A DNA stretch of 53,882 nucleotides from Syntrophorhabdaceae bacterium. GTDB lineage: Bacteria > Desulfobacterota > Syntrophorhabdia > Syntrophorhabdales > Syntrophorhabdaceae. The stretch covers positions 1 through 53,882 of the forward strand of contig DATKMQ010000003.1 in the NCBI GenBank assembly GCA_035541755.1. The letters are read 5' to 3'. Below are positions 7,836 to 17,093 of this stretch, in pieces; the first letter of the stretch is position 1, and each line of letters opens with the position of its first letter. The notes under the pieces were generated by a model. That model was given only the letters and a program-made list of their open reading frames with translations, was not told the DNA's origin and searched no databases. The position numbers and the translations under genes are program-made.

Positions 7836-8636
7836 ATGAACATTATCGTATGTGTGAAAGAGATAGCCGATCCAGAAGCCCCCGCGGATTCCTTCAGGCT
7901 CGACCCTGAAAACAAGGTGCTCGCGACCTCGCCCAAGGTCCTGAGGGTCATCAATCCTTTCGATGAACAGGCTGTCGAAGCCGCCCTCAGGATAAAAGAC
8001 GCGGTTGGTGCCAGGGTTACGACCCTTGCCCTCGGTAAAGGCCTTGATCGAGTGGTCGTGAAGAAACCGCTCTTCATGGGCGCGGACGAACTCATCCTTC
8101 TCGAGGACGATGCCTTTGCAGGAGGAGACAGCTGGTCGACGGTCCTCGCTCTCTCCTCAGCCATCAAGAAGATCGGGAGCTACGATCTTATCCTGTGTGG
8201 CAGACAGGCCGCAGACTGGAACGCGGGCCAGGTCGGTTCCGGCATAGCGGAGATGTTGAAGCTTCCGAGCGTGACGGTGGCTAGAAAGATTGAGATAGTG
8301 GACAAAAAGGCCAGGGTGGAAAGGGTGACCGCCGATGGCTACGAGGTTGTCGAAGTCAGCCTGCCAGCCGTGATCACCGTAAGCAATGAGATCGGTCAGG
8401 CGCGATATCCCGCAATCCAGAATATCAGAACGGCAAATAAAATACAGCCGCTTGTCTGGAAACCGTCAGACATCGGTCTTGATGCTTCAGACGTGGGCGC
8501 CAAAGGGAGAAAGCTTACAATCCTGAAACTCTTCCAACCGGTATCCGAGGGGATATGCGCGATCATGGAAGGAGAGACCCAGCAGGAAATGGCCGAAAAC
8601 CTGGCCCTAACCCTGAGAAAAGAGAAGATACTGTAA
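7836..8636 (+). CDS. etfB: Electron transfer flavoprotein, beta subunit
   Basis: This 266-residue EtfB-family protein starts MNIIVCVKEI. With EtfA it forms the soluble FAD/AMP electron carrier that accepts electrons from acyl-CoA dehydrogenases. Family features include NPFDEQAVEAALRIKD in the first third and the conserved CGRQAADWNAGQVGSGIAE (about residues 123-141). An ATG at 7830 is also in frame, but GGAG at 7825-7828 is only one base from it and seven from the ATG at 7836, so the latter is chosen. The pair sits between an acyl-CoA dehydrogenase and an FMN/Fe-S oxidoreductase, suggesting it links the two. Whether it bifurcates electrons is not decidable by eye. Confidence 0.9.
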   Translation: MNIIVCVKEIADPEAPADSFRLDPENKVLATSPKVLRVINPFDEQAVEAALRIKDAVGARVTTLALGKGLDRVVVKKPLFMGADELILLEDDAFAGGDSWSTVLALSSAIKKIGSYDLILCGRQAADWNAGQVGSGIAEMLKLPSVTVARKIEIVDKKARVERVTADGYEVVEVSLPAVITVSNEIGQARYPAIQNIRTANKIQPLVWKPSDIGLDASDVGAKGRKLTILKLFQPVSEGICAIMEGETQQEMAENLALTLRKEKIL

Positions 8637-8655
8637 TTCAAAGGTGGTGTTCGAT

Positions 8656-9645
8656 ATGGCTGATTGCAAAGATGTCGTGATTTACGGTGAGACGAGAGAT
8701 GGAAAAATCTCTGCCATTACCAAAGAATTGCTCGGGGGGGCGCGAAAGCTGGCCGACGATCTGGGTGAGGCGCTCATCGTCATGTTCATCGGCGGCGGGA
8801 TAACGGAGGCTGCCCGTGAAGCCATGTCCTTAGGCGCAGACAGGGTCTATGTAGTAGACCACCCGGAACTCGCGTTCTACCGGACGGAACTCTATATGTC
8901 GGCAGCGTCAACCATTATAGAAAAGCAAAACCCGCGTTTTCTCATTTTCGGCCACACTGATGTGGGCGCTGATCTTGGCCCTCGCCTCGCATTCAACCTC
9001 AATACGACCATTGCGACAGACTGCATCGAATTGTCTGTCGAGCCTGACACAAAGTCTCTTTTACGAACAAAACCGGTGTATGGAGGTCTTGCTTTAGCCA
9101 CCTATACAAGTGAAGGCTTCCCTCAGATGGCTACAGTCAGATCGAAATCTTTGACGCCTGCCGAACATATGGAGCGAAACGGGGAATTCATATCTGTTGA
9201 TTGGAATTACGATTCATCGGCGTCGCGTATATCTGTTCTTGAAAAAGTGGTTGAGGCCGTAAGCGGCGTCAAACTTGAAGACGCCGAGGTGATCGTATCC
9301 GGCGGCAGAGGCATCGGAGATTCCGAGGGATTCAAACAACTGGAGGAAGCGGCAAGATTCCTGAAGGGCGCGCTCGGCGCCTCCCGGGTTGCCTGTGACA
9401 ACGGGTGGGTACCGACCACCATACAGGTTGGCATTACCGGCAAGATCGTAGCCCCCAGACTCTATCTTGCCGTGGGCATTTCCGGTGCAAGCCAACATAT
9501 GTCAGGCTGCTCTCGGTCCAAGACTATCATAGCCATCAACAGGGATCCGGCGGCCGCCATTTTCAAACAGGCCCAGTTCGGCGTGGTGGGCGATTGGAAA
9601 GTCGTTCTGCCCATCTTCATCGAGAAACTAAAAAGTTTAGAGTAA
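8656..9645 (+). CDS. etfA: Electron transfer flavoprotein, alpha subunit
   Basis: This 329-residue EtfA-family protein has an N-terminal alpha/beta domain and the C-terminal FAD domain with SGGRGIGD, the DNGWVP segment, [11 protein letters not shown] and [11 protein letters not shown]. In that block Ser replaces the more usual Ile of GAIQH. Two GTG codons at 8644 and 8647 are in frame, but AAGGTGG at 8641-8647 is correctly spaced from the ATG at 8656, which I take as the start. It follows etfB by 19 bases and is followed after 4 bases by the flavin oxidoreductase gene, so the three are very likely co-transcribed. Confidence 0.9.
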   Translation: MADCKDVVIYGETRDGKISAITKELLGGARKLADDLGEALIVMFIGGGITEAAREAMSLGADRVYVVDHPELAFYRTELYMSAASTIIEKQNPRFLIFGHTDVGADLGPRLAFNLNTTIATDCIELSVEPDTKSLLRTKPVYGGLALATYTSEGFPQMATVRSKSLTPAEHMERNGEFISVDWNYDSSASRISVLEKVVEAVSGVKLEDAEVIVSGGRGIGDSEGFKQLEEAARFLKGALGASRVACDNGWVPTTIQVGITGKIVAPRLYLAVGISGASQHMSGCSRSKTIIAINRDPAAAIFKQAQFGVVGDWKVVLPIFIEKLKSLE

Positions 9646-9649
9646 ACGG

Positions 9650-10769
9650 GATGAACCAGCTGTTCGAACGGACAGAGATAAACGGCATGAAATTGGAGAA
9701 TCGTTTCGTAAGATCGGCCACCGTTGATAACGGCGCTGAATCGGGATTCGTATCGAACAAGCAGATCCAATACTTTTCGGAACTCGCTGCGGGAGGGGTT
9801 GGTTTGATCGTAACAGGTATGACATGCGTCCATGCCGCCGATCAGATCCGGCCTGTTCAGAACTCCATAGCAGACGATAAGTACATTCCGGCGTACAAAA
9901 AACTGACCGCGTCAGTACACAGCCGTGGGGCGAAGATCGCCCTTCAACTCGTTCATTCCGGCAGGCAGAGGGGCAAATGGCTCGGGCAGGCAGACGGCTA
10001 TGCCCTGGCTCCTTCTGTAATCGAACATGATCCCTTTTTTACTGGAGCGACCTATCGGGCCGCGACCGAAGAAGAGCTTCTCGAGATCATAGTCGCTTTT
10101 GGAAATGCTGCCCGAAGAGCCAGGGAAGCCGGTTTCGACGCCGTACAAATTCACGGCGCCCACGCATTCCTCTTGAGTCAGTTTTTATCTCCACATGCGA
10201 ATCGACGAGACGATGCCTGGGGCGGCTCCCTTGAGAACCGGCTCCGCCTGCATCGTGAGATTTACAAGACGGTGAGAGGCCGCGTGGGTAACGATTATCC
10301 CGTGCTCATCAAACTCGGCGTTCAGGACGGCTTTCCATACGGTCTTGATTTCTCGGAAGGCAAGAAGGCCGCTTTAGCCCTGGCCGAGCTGGGGTTCGAC
10401 GCGCTGGAAATTAGTCAGGGACTACGAGGCGAGATCTTTGAAGGGACCGAATATCGGACAGACATAGATAGACCCGATCGAGAGGCTTATTTCCGGCGGT
10501 GGTGCGTTGAAGTCAAGACACAAGTCGCCGTGCCCGTCATGATGGTCGGTGGTTTGAGGAACCCTGTATTTATGAAAGAGATCATCGAAAAAGGCGAAGC
10601 CGATTATATCTCACTATGTCGGCCGTTTATCAGGGAACCACACATAATCAATGACTGGCAACAGGGTGATCTGCATCGCGCCCGTTGCATATCCTGTAAC
10701 AGATGTATTGAGGCATTGAACATAGGAGATTTCCTTCATTGTCCTCAGATCACATATAACAAGGGTTGA
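9650..10769 (+). CDS. Old-yellow-enzyme family FMN oxidoreductase with C-terminal Fe-S motif, no FAD domain
   Basis: This 372-residue TIM-barrel protein belongs to the NADH:flavin oxidoreductase family: NGMKLENRFVRSAT at the N-terminus, IHGAHAFLLSQFLSP with the catalytic His pair region (about residue 170), and GGSLENRLRL. It ends in a cysteine cluster C-x2-C-x2-C-x11-C (RCISCNRC...HCP). Enoate and 2,4-dienoyl-CoA reductases have C-x2-C-x3-C-x11-C and then a FAD/NAD domain; here the protein stops after the cluster. It therefore probably receives electrons from a separate carrier, with the adjacent ETF or the ferredoxin-flavodoxin at 22482 as candidates. Likely role: reduction (or oxidation) of an alpha,beta-unsaturated acid or acyl-CoA of the pathway. 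Confidence 0.82.
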
Positions 10770-10782
10770 GAGAGGAACACTC

Positions 10783-11229
10783 ATGAACGATTTCGAGACG
10801 GCAGAAGGTACTTTGGTCACCGGCGTTATAGGAGAGGACGTGCATATCATGGGGATTAGAATTGTCGAGCATGCTTTGAGACAGGCCGGTTTCCGGGTAG
10901 TTCCTCTGGGAGCGCAGGTATCTCAAGAGCAGTTCATAGAAGCGGCTATTGAAACGAATGCAGACGCCCTTCTCATTTCATCGCTCGGTGGCCACGCTTC
11001 AATTCTCGTACCCGGGCTTCGGGAGAAATGCGATGAAGCAGGGTTGAAACAAATCCTCCTCTACCTCGGGGGGCAGCTTGTCATCCGTGAATCCAGTTGG
11101 GAAGATTCGGAGAATGCGTTCAAGGAAATGGGATTCGACAGGGTCTATCCGCCGGACGTTAAGCTCTCCCAGGTCATCGCCGACCTCGAAGCCGACTGCA
11201 GGAGGAAAAGGAGTGCCCGTGGACTTTAG
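10783..11229 (+). CDS. B12-binding small subunit of a glutamate-mutase-like enzyme (S/GlmS type)
   Basis: This 148-residue Rossmann-like cobalamin-binding protein resembles methylaspartate mutase subunit S (137 residues in Clostridium). The base-off/His-on signature is complete: D19-x-H21-x2-G24 (H21 would ligate cobalt), SSL near residue 62, and GG in YLGGQLVI. Together with an E subunit it forms the adenosylcobalamin-dependent carbon-skeleton mutase. A clear ribosome-binding site precedes it (GAGAGGAAC). Its last 11 bases overlap the GTG start of the E1 gene, so the two are translationally coupled. The organisation S-E1-L-E2 differs from the usual S-L-E. No methylaspartase gene is present nearby, arguing against ordinary glutamate fermentation. 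Confidence 0.88.
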   Translation: MNDFETAEGTLVTGVIGEDVHIMGIRIVEHALRQAGFRVVPLGAQVSQEQFIEAAIETNADALLISSLGGHASILVPGLREKCDEAGLKQILLYLGGQLVIRESSWEDSENAFKEMGFDRVYPPDVKLSQVIADLEADCRRKRSARGL

Positions 11230-12667
11230 AAATAAACGGATGACCGAAAAAGAGTTTATGCGGATGAGACAGGAAGTGCTTGCCACCTGGCCTGCCGCTT
11301 CAAACGTGGACCTGGATGAGGCTGTGGCGTTTCATAAGAGCCTTCCTTCGCACAAGAATTTCGCTCTGACATTGTTGGAGGCACGGAAGAATAGAAGGAC
11401 CCTCATCCGCTCCGAATCCGGAGTTCCTGATCTGGAGGAGTTCACCAGGTATCTGCTCTTTCTCCAAAATGAAGGAGAGATCGATCTCCTGGGAACCATG
11501 GTAGACAGCATGACACGAAATCAAAAGTACAGGGACGCCGAATTGGGCCTGAAAAAAAGTCTTGAAACGGGAAGATGGGTCATCAATGGATTCCCTATGG
11601 TCGCATATCGCATAACGGATATACGGAGGATAATAGAAAGCGTTGACCGCCCCGTCATGATTCGGGGTATCTCGCCCGATTACAGACTGATTGACGAGAT
11701 CGGGTTTGCGGGAGGACATACCGGTACTTCTGGCAACCCGCTCAATGCGTTCTGTCAATATTCGAGTTCGATGCCTTTGGAGACGGTGATCACGAATTTT
11801 CAGTATGTCTACAGGCTTATGGGTCACTATGCTGACCGAGGAGTTCCCTTAACCGCGTCTGTGGCAGGAGGCTTCGCCATACTATGTCCTTTCAGCGTTC
11901 TCATAGCAGGGGCCATCGTCGACTCCTTAATCGCAGCAGAACAGGGCGTGGTGAATATTAGTCTTGCGGTGAATACTCAGGGAAATCTCGTTCAGGACGT
12001 CGCGGCCATGATCACGGCTCGCAAGATGCTCGAGCTTTATCTTAACGCCAATGGGTACCATGATGTCCAGGTGACCCTCAACTGCACCAATTGGTCGGGA
12101 AGATTTCCCGAAGACATATTCGCCGCCTGCAGTATCATCGCGCTGGGCGTTATTGCCGCCATAGCGAGTAACAGCGAGATCGCCACGGTCAAAACGATCG
12201 AAGAAGCAAAAAGCATACCTAAGAAGGAAGCCAATGCGGCAAGCGTCAGGCTTGCAAAGACATTGATCACCATGTCTCGGGGCCAGGTCCTGAAGCTCAA
12301 CGAAAAGGAGGTTAAAGAAGAAGCGGCCATCCTTGAGACGGAAACACGATTAATTGTCGACAAAATCATCGATATGGGCAATGGCGACGTGGTGAAGGGC
12401 GAAATCAAGGCGATCGAGTCAGGCGCTTTCGATGTTCCTTTTTCCACGAGCCGGTTCGTTCCGTGCAGGGTCAAGGGCATCAGGGATGCGCAGGGTATGG
12501 TGCGGTATTTCGATCATGGAAACCTCCCCCTGAGCAGGGAACTGGTGGCTTTCCACAAAGAGAAGGTGGCGGAAAGGCAAGGGGCCGCAGGAAACGCCCT
12601 CGATTACCAGACAATTGCCGATGACCTCTCGGCGATCAGCAAGGGGTTGCTTAGAGGCGATGCGTAG
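11219..12667 (+). CDS. Glutamate-mutase-like catalytic subunit, first copy (E1)
   Basis: At 482 residues it matches Clostridium GlmE (483) without gaps through the first 200 positions. The GTG at 11219 is chosen because VDFRNKRMT aligns with the GlmE start MELKNKKWT and AGGAG lies at 11208-11212. Compared with GlmE active-site numbering (recalled), Arg100 (TR), Arg149 (IRG) and Tyr181 are kept, as are Lys326 and Glu330 (K325 and E329 here), which contact adenosylcobalamin. Arg66 is Glu66 (with an Arg at 64), Glu171, which holds the substrate amino group, is Ser171, and Tyr177 is Ala177. It looks like an active radical B12 mutase E subunit whose substrate is not glutamate, perhaps a diacid without an amino group. 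A second copy follows MutL. Confidence 0.88.
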   Translation: MDFRNKRMTEKEFMRMRQEVLATWPAASNVDLDEAVAFHKSLPSHKNFALTLLEARKNRRTLIRSESGVPDLEEFTRYLLFLQNEGEIDLLGTMVDSMTRNQKYRDAELGLKKSLETGRWVINGFPMVAYRITDIRRIIESVDRPVMIRGISPDYRLIDEIGFAGGHTGTSGNPLNAFCQYSSSMPLETVITNFQYVYRLMGHYADRGVPLTASVAGGFAILCPFSVLIAGAIVDSLIAAEQGVVNISLAVNTQGNLVQDVAAMITARKMLELYLNANGYHDVQVTLNCTNWSGRFPEDIFAACSIIALGVIAAIASNSEIATVKTIEEAKSIPKKEANAASVRLAKTLITMSRGQVLKLNEKEVKEEAAILETETRLIVDKIIDMGNGDVVKGEIKAIESGAFDVPFSTSRFVPCRVKGIRDAQGMVRYFDHGNLPLSRELVAFHKEKVAERQGAAGNALDYQTIADDLSAISKGLLRGDA

Positions 12668-12696
12668 GGAATTCGTATTATCCGGGGAAGGCTATA

Positions 12697-14115
12697 GTGT
12701 CTGAAGTTGGTATATTCGTAGATTTCGGCAGCACCTTTACCAAGGTCGTGGCCATGGACATCGATCACGAAGAGGTTATAGGCGCGGGCAAATCGCCCAG
12801 TACGGTCAAGACGGATATTACCGTCGGCCTGAGCCATGCGCTTGACCAGTTGCAACTTCCAGACGGCCAGACCGCTAAAGGATCGAATATCAGATTGGCC
12901 TGCAGTAGCGCGGCCGGTGGTTTGCGTCTCGTTGTCATCGGGCTTGTTCCGAGCCTCTCGATGAACGCAGGAAGACTGTCGGCATTGGGAGCCGGAGCCA
13001 AACTCATTGGCGCTTATTCCTACAAGTTGAACCAATCGGAGATTAATGATATAGAGCGATTGTCGCCAGACATCGTACTCCTCGTCGGTGGCACGGACGG
13101 GGGCAATGAAGAAGTGATCATCCACAACGCGAAGGTTTTGGCCTCATCAAACCTGGATACTCCTGTGGTCGTCGCTGGTAATAAAAGTTGTGCCGACCAC
13201 GTCAAAAGGCTATTGGAATCGGGCTCGAGGCACGTGGCTGTCGTAGACAACGTCCTGGGAGAACTCGACAAACTGAATGTGGAACCGAGCAGACGGGCTA
13301 TCAGGGAAATCTTCATGGAGAGGATAATCCGGGCGAAAGGTTTGGATAAGGCGAACCATTTTATTGACGGGATCATCATGCCAACGCCCATGGCTGTGCT
13401 CAAGGCCGCTGAGCTGATGTCCCAGGGCCACGGCGATGAAGAAGGGCTGGGTGAACTCATGGTCGTGGACATCGGCGGAGCTACAACCGACATTCACTCC
13501 GTGGCCAAGGGAGACCCAAAGAACCATGAAGTTATGAAAAGAGGCATACCGGAGCCGTTCGCGAAGAGGACGGTTGAAGGCGATCTGGGAATCAGGTATA
13601 ACGCACTGTCAATTCTGGAGGACGCGGGATTAGAACACGTCGCCTCGAGTATTTGCTACCGCGGATCGTCGGCAGAACTCGAAAGAAGGATTAGGTACCT
13701 CACCGAGCATACCGAATACGTGCCAAGCGATGAGCCCGATCGCCTGCTCGACGCGGGGCTGGCTCGGGCGGCAACGGAGATAGCTGTAGAGAGGCATGCA
13801 GGACGGTTGGAAGAGGTCTATTCTCCTCACGGAGCCATGTACGTTCAGCTCGGCAAGGACCTGACTGAAGTCAAGCATGTCATCGGCACCGGAGGCATCT
13901 TCGCCTATGGACAAAATGCGTTTCCCATACTCGAAGGCGCCCTTTTCTCCGCACAGCGTCCATTTTCTTTGAAACCGAAGTCTCCCGATTTTCTGATTGA
14001 CAGGAGCTATATCCTTTTTGCCGTGGGGCTACTTGGTGAGCAGGCGCCACGGGCAGCGCTGAGGATAGGGAAGAAATACCTCAACAAACAGCTTGTATAT
14101 GGTGCTTTTGGGTGA
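12697..14115 (+). CDS. MutL/GlmL-type chaperone or reactivase of the B12 mutase
   Basis: This 472-residue ASKHA-fold ATPase of the glutamate mutase L family begins near VDFGSTFTKVV (phosphate loop 1) and has VDIGGATTDIHS (about residue 257) and GTGGIFAYG. Such proteins are encoded between or beside mutase subunits and are thought to assist assembly or reactivation of the B12 enzyme. Length is typical (about 460). It starts with GTG at 12697 behind GGGGAAG. It separates the two E-subunit genes, with a 29-base gap before it and 19 bases after it to the ATG of E2. Confidence 0.88.
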   Translation: MSEVGIFVDFGSTFTKVVAMDIDHEEVIGAGKSPSTVKTDITVGLSHALDQLQLPDGQTAKGSNIRLACSSAAGGLRLVVIGLVPSLSMNAGRLSALGAGAKLIGAYSYKLNQSEINDIERLSPDIVLLVGGTDGGNEEVIIHNAKVLASSNLDTPVVVAGNKSCADHVKRLLESGSRHVAVVDNVLGELDKLNVEPSRRAIREIFMERIIRAKGLDKANHFIDGIIMPTPMAVLKAAELMSQGHGDEEGLGELMVVDIGGATTDIHSVAKGDPKNHEVMKRGIPEPFAKRTVEGDLGIRYNALSILEDAGLEHVASSICYRGSSAELERRIRYLTEHTEYVPSDEPDRLLDAGLARAATEIAVERHAGRLEEVYSPHGAMYVQLGKDLTEVKHVIGTGGIFAYGQNAFPILEGALFSAQRPFSLKPKSPDFLIDRSYILFAVGLLGEQAPRAALRIGKKYLNKQLVYGAFG

Positions 14116-14134
14116 GCAGAAGAGGCCGGTTGGG

Positions 14135-15562
14135 ATGATACGTAACCGAAAGATGGGAGATGAATTCTGGGCGGAGAGAAAAGAAGTACTCGCCGAGTGG
14201 CCGACCGGCAAAGAGGTGGACCTTGACGAGGCGGTGGCATACCACAAATCCATGCCGCCTGAGAAGGTATGGTCAACGCGTCTTACTCGAGCAAGGCAGA
14301 ACGGTGAAACGCTTCTTATCACCGGCATGGGCCACACAACCATAGAGCAGCAGATCAAGCTGCTTCAGACAGTGGAACCGGTTGCCGATATTCTCGGAAC
14401 ATCACCCGACAGTCTGACGCGGGCTCATCATTTCCATGTCATCCAAAAAGAAATAGAAAGATCGCTCCAATTAGGGATCTCTACCCTCAACGGGTTTCCC
14501 ATTGTCAACCACGGTGTCATGGGAATACGAAAGCTTATTAATGCCATTTCCAAACCGATTCAACTCCGCTATGGCGCTCCCGATATGAGGATAATCAACG
14601 AGATAGCTTATGCTGGAGGATATACGGCCGACTCGGGCGACGGCCTCTACAATTTCTGGAACATGAATTCCAAAGAGCCTATCGAAAAGGTCCTGGCCAA
14701 TCACCAGTACCTTCACAGGCTTATCGGCATTTACGAGGAGAGAGGAGCGCCGATCAGCGCATCGGTGCTGGGTCTGTATGGATGCGGGATACCGCCAAGT
14801 CTGAACATCGCCGCCCAGCTAACACAAGTCCTCATGATGGCCGAACAGGGAGTAAAAGAGATCGTTTTTCATCACCATGCGCACGGAAACCTGGCGCAGG
14901 ATATAGCCGGCGTTCGTGCCTTCTATAAACTTGTCGGCTATTACCTCGAAACACTGGGCTACACAGGCATGAGGTTCAACACCAATGCCGGGCTCGCCCT
15001 TGCCAAGTATCCCCATGATGTGGGAGGATCTTATATGGTCGTCGCATTCAACTGTCTTCTCGCACGGCTCTGCGGCGCCCAGATAGTCGACGTACGAACC
15101 ATATCGGAAGCCAAGACCATCCCTTCTGCACAGGACATTTTTGTTACGTTCGAAGCCGGGAGAATGGCGGTTAACCTCTTCAAAAACCAGGGCGTCGCGG
15201 CGGATGAGGAGCTTGTAGCCGACGAACAGACTATGATTGAAATGGAGGTTCGATCCATTCTCGACCGCGTCTTCGATCTCGGTGACGGCGATGTGGTGAT
15301 CGGCACCCTCAAGGCCGTGGAACAGGGCGTACTCGACAATCCGTTCAGTAGCCACAACTCCGTGGCCTGTAAGGTTATGGGAATCAAAGACGACAGAGGC
15401 GCCGTAAGGTATCTCGACCACGGCAACCTGCCTTTCGGCAGGGAAATCATCGAGTTTCATAAAGAGAGGATATCCCGAAGAGAAAAACTAAGTGGACGAA
15501 AAGCAGACTATGAGACGGTAGTCGAAGATCTGTCTGCGATCGCAAGAGGAGGGCTTCTATGA
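14135..15562 (+). CDS. Glutamate-mutase-like catalytic subunit, second divergent copy (E2)
   Basis: This 475-residue protein is homologous to E1 and GlmE along its whole length. The ATG at 14135 is chosen over an upstream TTG because AGAAGAGG lies eight bases before it and the N-terminus then matches the family. Arg96 and Arg145 correspond to GlmE Arg100 and Arg149. The Arg66 position is Ile62, Glu171 is Ser167, Tyr177 is Asn173, Tyr181 is Met177, and the cofactor-contact Lys326 is Arg (in VRTISEA) while Glu330 is kept. It is more altered around the substrate and cofactor than E1. It may be the second half of an E1-E2 heterodimer sharing the one S subunit, or a separate mutase for another substrate. 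Confidence 0.87.
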   Translation: MIRNRKMGDEFWAERKEVLAEWPTGKEVDLDEAVAYHKSMPPEKVWSTRLTRARQNGETLLITGMGHTTIEQQIKLLQTVEPVADILGTSPDSLTRAHHFHVIQKEIERSLQLGISTLNGFPIVNHGVMGIRKLINAISKPIQLRYGAPDMRIINEIAYAGGYTADSGDGLYNFWNMNSKEPIEKVLANHQYLHRLIGIYEERGAPISASVLGLYGCGIPPSLNIAAQLTQVLMMAEQGVKEIVFHHHAHGNLAQDIAGVRAFYKLVGYYLETLGYTGMRFNTNAGLALAKYPHDVGGSYMVVAFNCLLARLCGAQIVDVRTISEAKTIPSAQDIFVTFEAGRMAVNLFKNQGVAADEELVADEQTMIEMEVRSILDRVFDLGDGDVVIGTLKAVEQGVLDNPFSSHNSVACKVMGIKDDRGAVRYLDHGNLPFGREIIEFHKERISRREKLSGRKADYETVVEDLSAIARGGLL

Positions 15563-15622
15563 TGGTGATCACAACCTCGTCCATCCGGCAACCGGGGAAC
15601 AAAAAGAGAATGGAGGGCTAAT

Positions 15623-17002
15623 ATGAGTGTTATTGCCGAGATGGTAAAAAACGTTGTAGAAACCCCTTTTGAGGCCTTCGATGCAACAATCGTTGAGAGG
15701 GCTCGAGATCGGGTCATCGATGCCCTGGGCTGTCTGATAGCAGGTTCACGGGCATCAGGTTGCTCTATGATAGGCGATCTGATACGCGAGTGGGGAGGCA
15801 AGAAAGAGAGTACGATCCTTGTACAAGGGGGCAAAGTGCCCGCTCACAATGCAGCCCTCGTAAACAGCGTCATGACGAGGTCCTATGACTTTGAACCGAC
15901 CGGTGCTTATGTGGAGGGTAAGAGTACTCCCGCCCACCTGAGCGGCACAACCGTGCCCACCGCCATTACGGTCGCGGAGCAGCACTCCGCAGATGGAAAA
16001 GAGCTCCTCACGGCCCTTATCCTCGGGGACGATCTCGCCTCGAGAATCATCGCCGCCTCAAATCTCAACATCGACTCCGGTTTTGATTGTACGGGGACCA
16101 TTAATGCGTTTGGCGCCGCGGCCATAGCCGGACGGATCGCGCGTCTGAAAGAGTACGAAATGCTTCACGCCTTTGGAATCGTGCTCAACCAGTTTGCCGG
16201 TTCATTTCAAAATATCTTTGACGGAGTACATTCCTTCAAACTGCCGCAGGGGCTTTCCGCACAGGCAGGGATATTTTCAACCGCCCTTGCCGCAAAGGGG
16301 TTCACAGGGATTCGGGACCCTCTGCTCAGCAAGTACGGATACTTTTCCCTCTATTGCAAAAGTTACCAGCTTGAAGTACTCACACGCCGCCTGGGGGAGG
16401 AATTCTATGCAGACTACACCTGCAAACCCTATCCCTGCTGCCGCTCGAATCACGCGGCTATTGACTGCGTCCTGGAATTGAATAAGACAAACCACATTGA
16501 TCCGGATGATATTGATGAAATCGTCGTGGATATCACGCCCACAGCTCATGATTTTGCCGTGGGCCAGCCTTTCAAGATCAGAGATGTCCCCCAGATCGAT
16601 GCCGCGTTCAACCTCCAGTATACCGTGGCTAACGCGCTGCTGAGAAAGGACGTAAAACTGGAGCACTTTGCTGAAGAGCTCGTCCGGGACCCGAGCATCG
16701 CCGATCTTATCAACAAAATAAGACTCACCGCCACAATTCCTTCAAGCAAGCCCCTTGGGGCAAAGGTCATAATACGAATGAAGCAGGGGATCGAATTGAT
16801 CAGGGAGGTCGATATGCCGAGAGGCAACGGCATACTTACACCTCTTGCCTCCGCTGAAATACGAAAGAAATTTCTTGATAACGTCGCCTTCTCCGGGACG
16901 ATTTCTCTGGAAAATGGAGAAAAAGTACTCAGTCTGCTCGAAAGATTGGAGGAAGTCAACGACGTCAATGAGATAATCAGTCTACTGGTGCCCCGACAAT
17001 GA
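15623..17002 (+). CDS. MmgE/PrpD family protein (2-methylcitrate dehydratase / cis-aconitate decarboxylase superfamily)
   Basis: This 459-residue protein of normal family length starts at ATG 15623 behind GGAGGG. Visible family features are the N-terminal helical domain with RARDRVIDALGCLIAG (about 26-41), the RSYDFEPTG segment, HLSGTTVPTAI (about 109-119), and the KPYPCCRSNHA motif (about 272-282) before the C-terminal lid domain. Known members dehydrate 2-methylcitrate, decarboxylate cis-aconitate to itaconate, or isomerise/epimerise related polycarboxylates. In this cluster it likely hydrates, dehydrates or decarboxylates a di- or tricarboxylate near the B12 mutase step. It follows E2 after 60 bases. 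Confidence 0.85.
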   Translation: MSVIAEMVKNVVETPFEAFDATIVERARDRVIDALGCLIAGSRASGCSMIGDLIREWGGKKESTILVQGGKVPAHNAALVNSVMTRSYDFEPTGAYVEGKSTPAHLSGTTVPTAITVAEQHSADGKELLTALILGDDLASRIIAASNLNIDSGFDCTGTINAFGAAAIAGRIARLKEYEMLHAFGIVLNQFAGSFQNIFDGVHSFKLPQGLSAQAGIFSTALAAKGFTGIRDPLLSKYGYFSLYCKSYQLEVLTRRLGEEFYADYTCKPYPCCRSNHAAIDCVLELNKTNHIDPDDIDEIVVDITPTAHDFAVGQPFKIRDVPQIDAAFNLQYTVANALLRKDVKLEHFAEELVRDPSIADLINKIRLTATIPSSKPLGAKVIIRMKQGIELIREVDMPRGNGILTPLASAEIRKKFLDNVAFSGTISLENGEKVLSLLERLEEVNDVNEIISLLVPRQ

Positions 17003-17093
17003 ACAAGGACTTCATGGAAAAAGTGGCCTTGGAGGTTTTTCGGCGCCCGGCCCAAGACAGATGTTGAACCCATGACGGAGGCATGACAGAAAC

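Noticed and set aside
10700-10790. A cobalamin riboswitch before the B12 mutase genes.
   Set aside because: The gap before the S-subunit gene is only 13 bases and no B12-box-like sequence was found upstream.
14030-14135. A frameshift or fusion between MutL and E2, because one open frame overlaps both.
   Set aside because: MutL ends normally at 14115 and E2 has its own ATG and ribosome-binding site at 14135; the overlap comes only from an unlikely TTG start.
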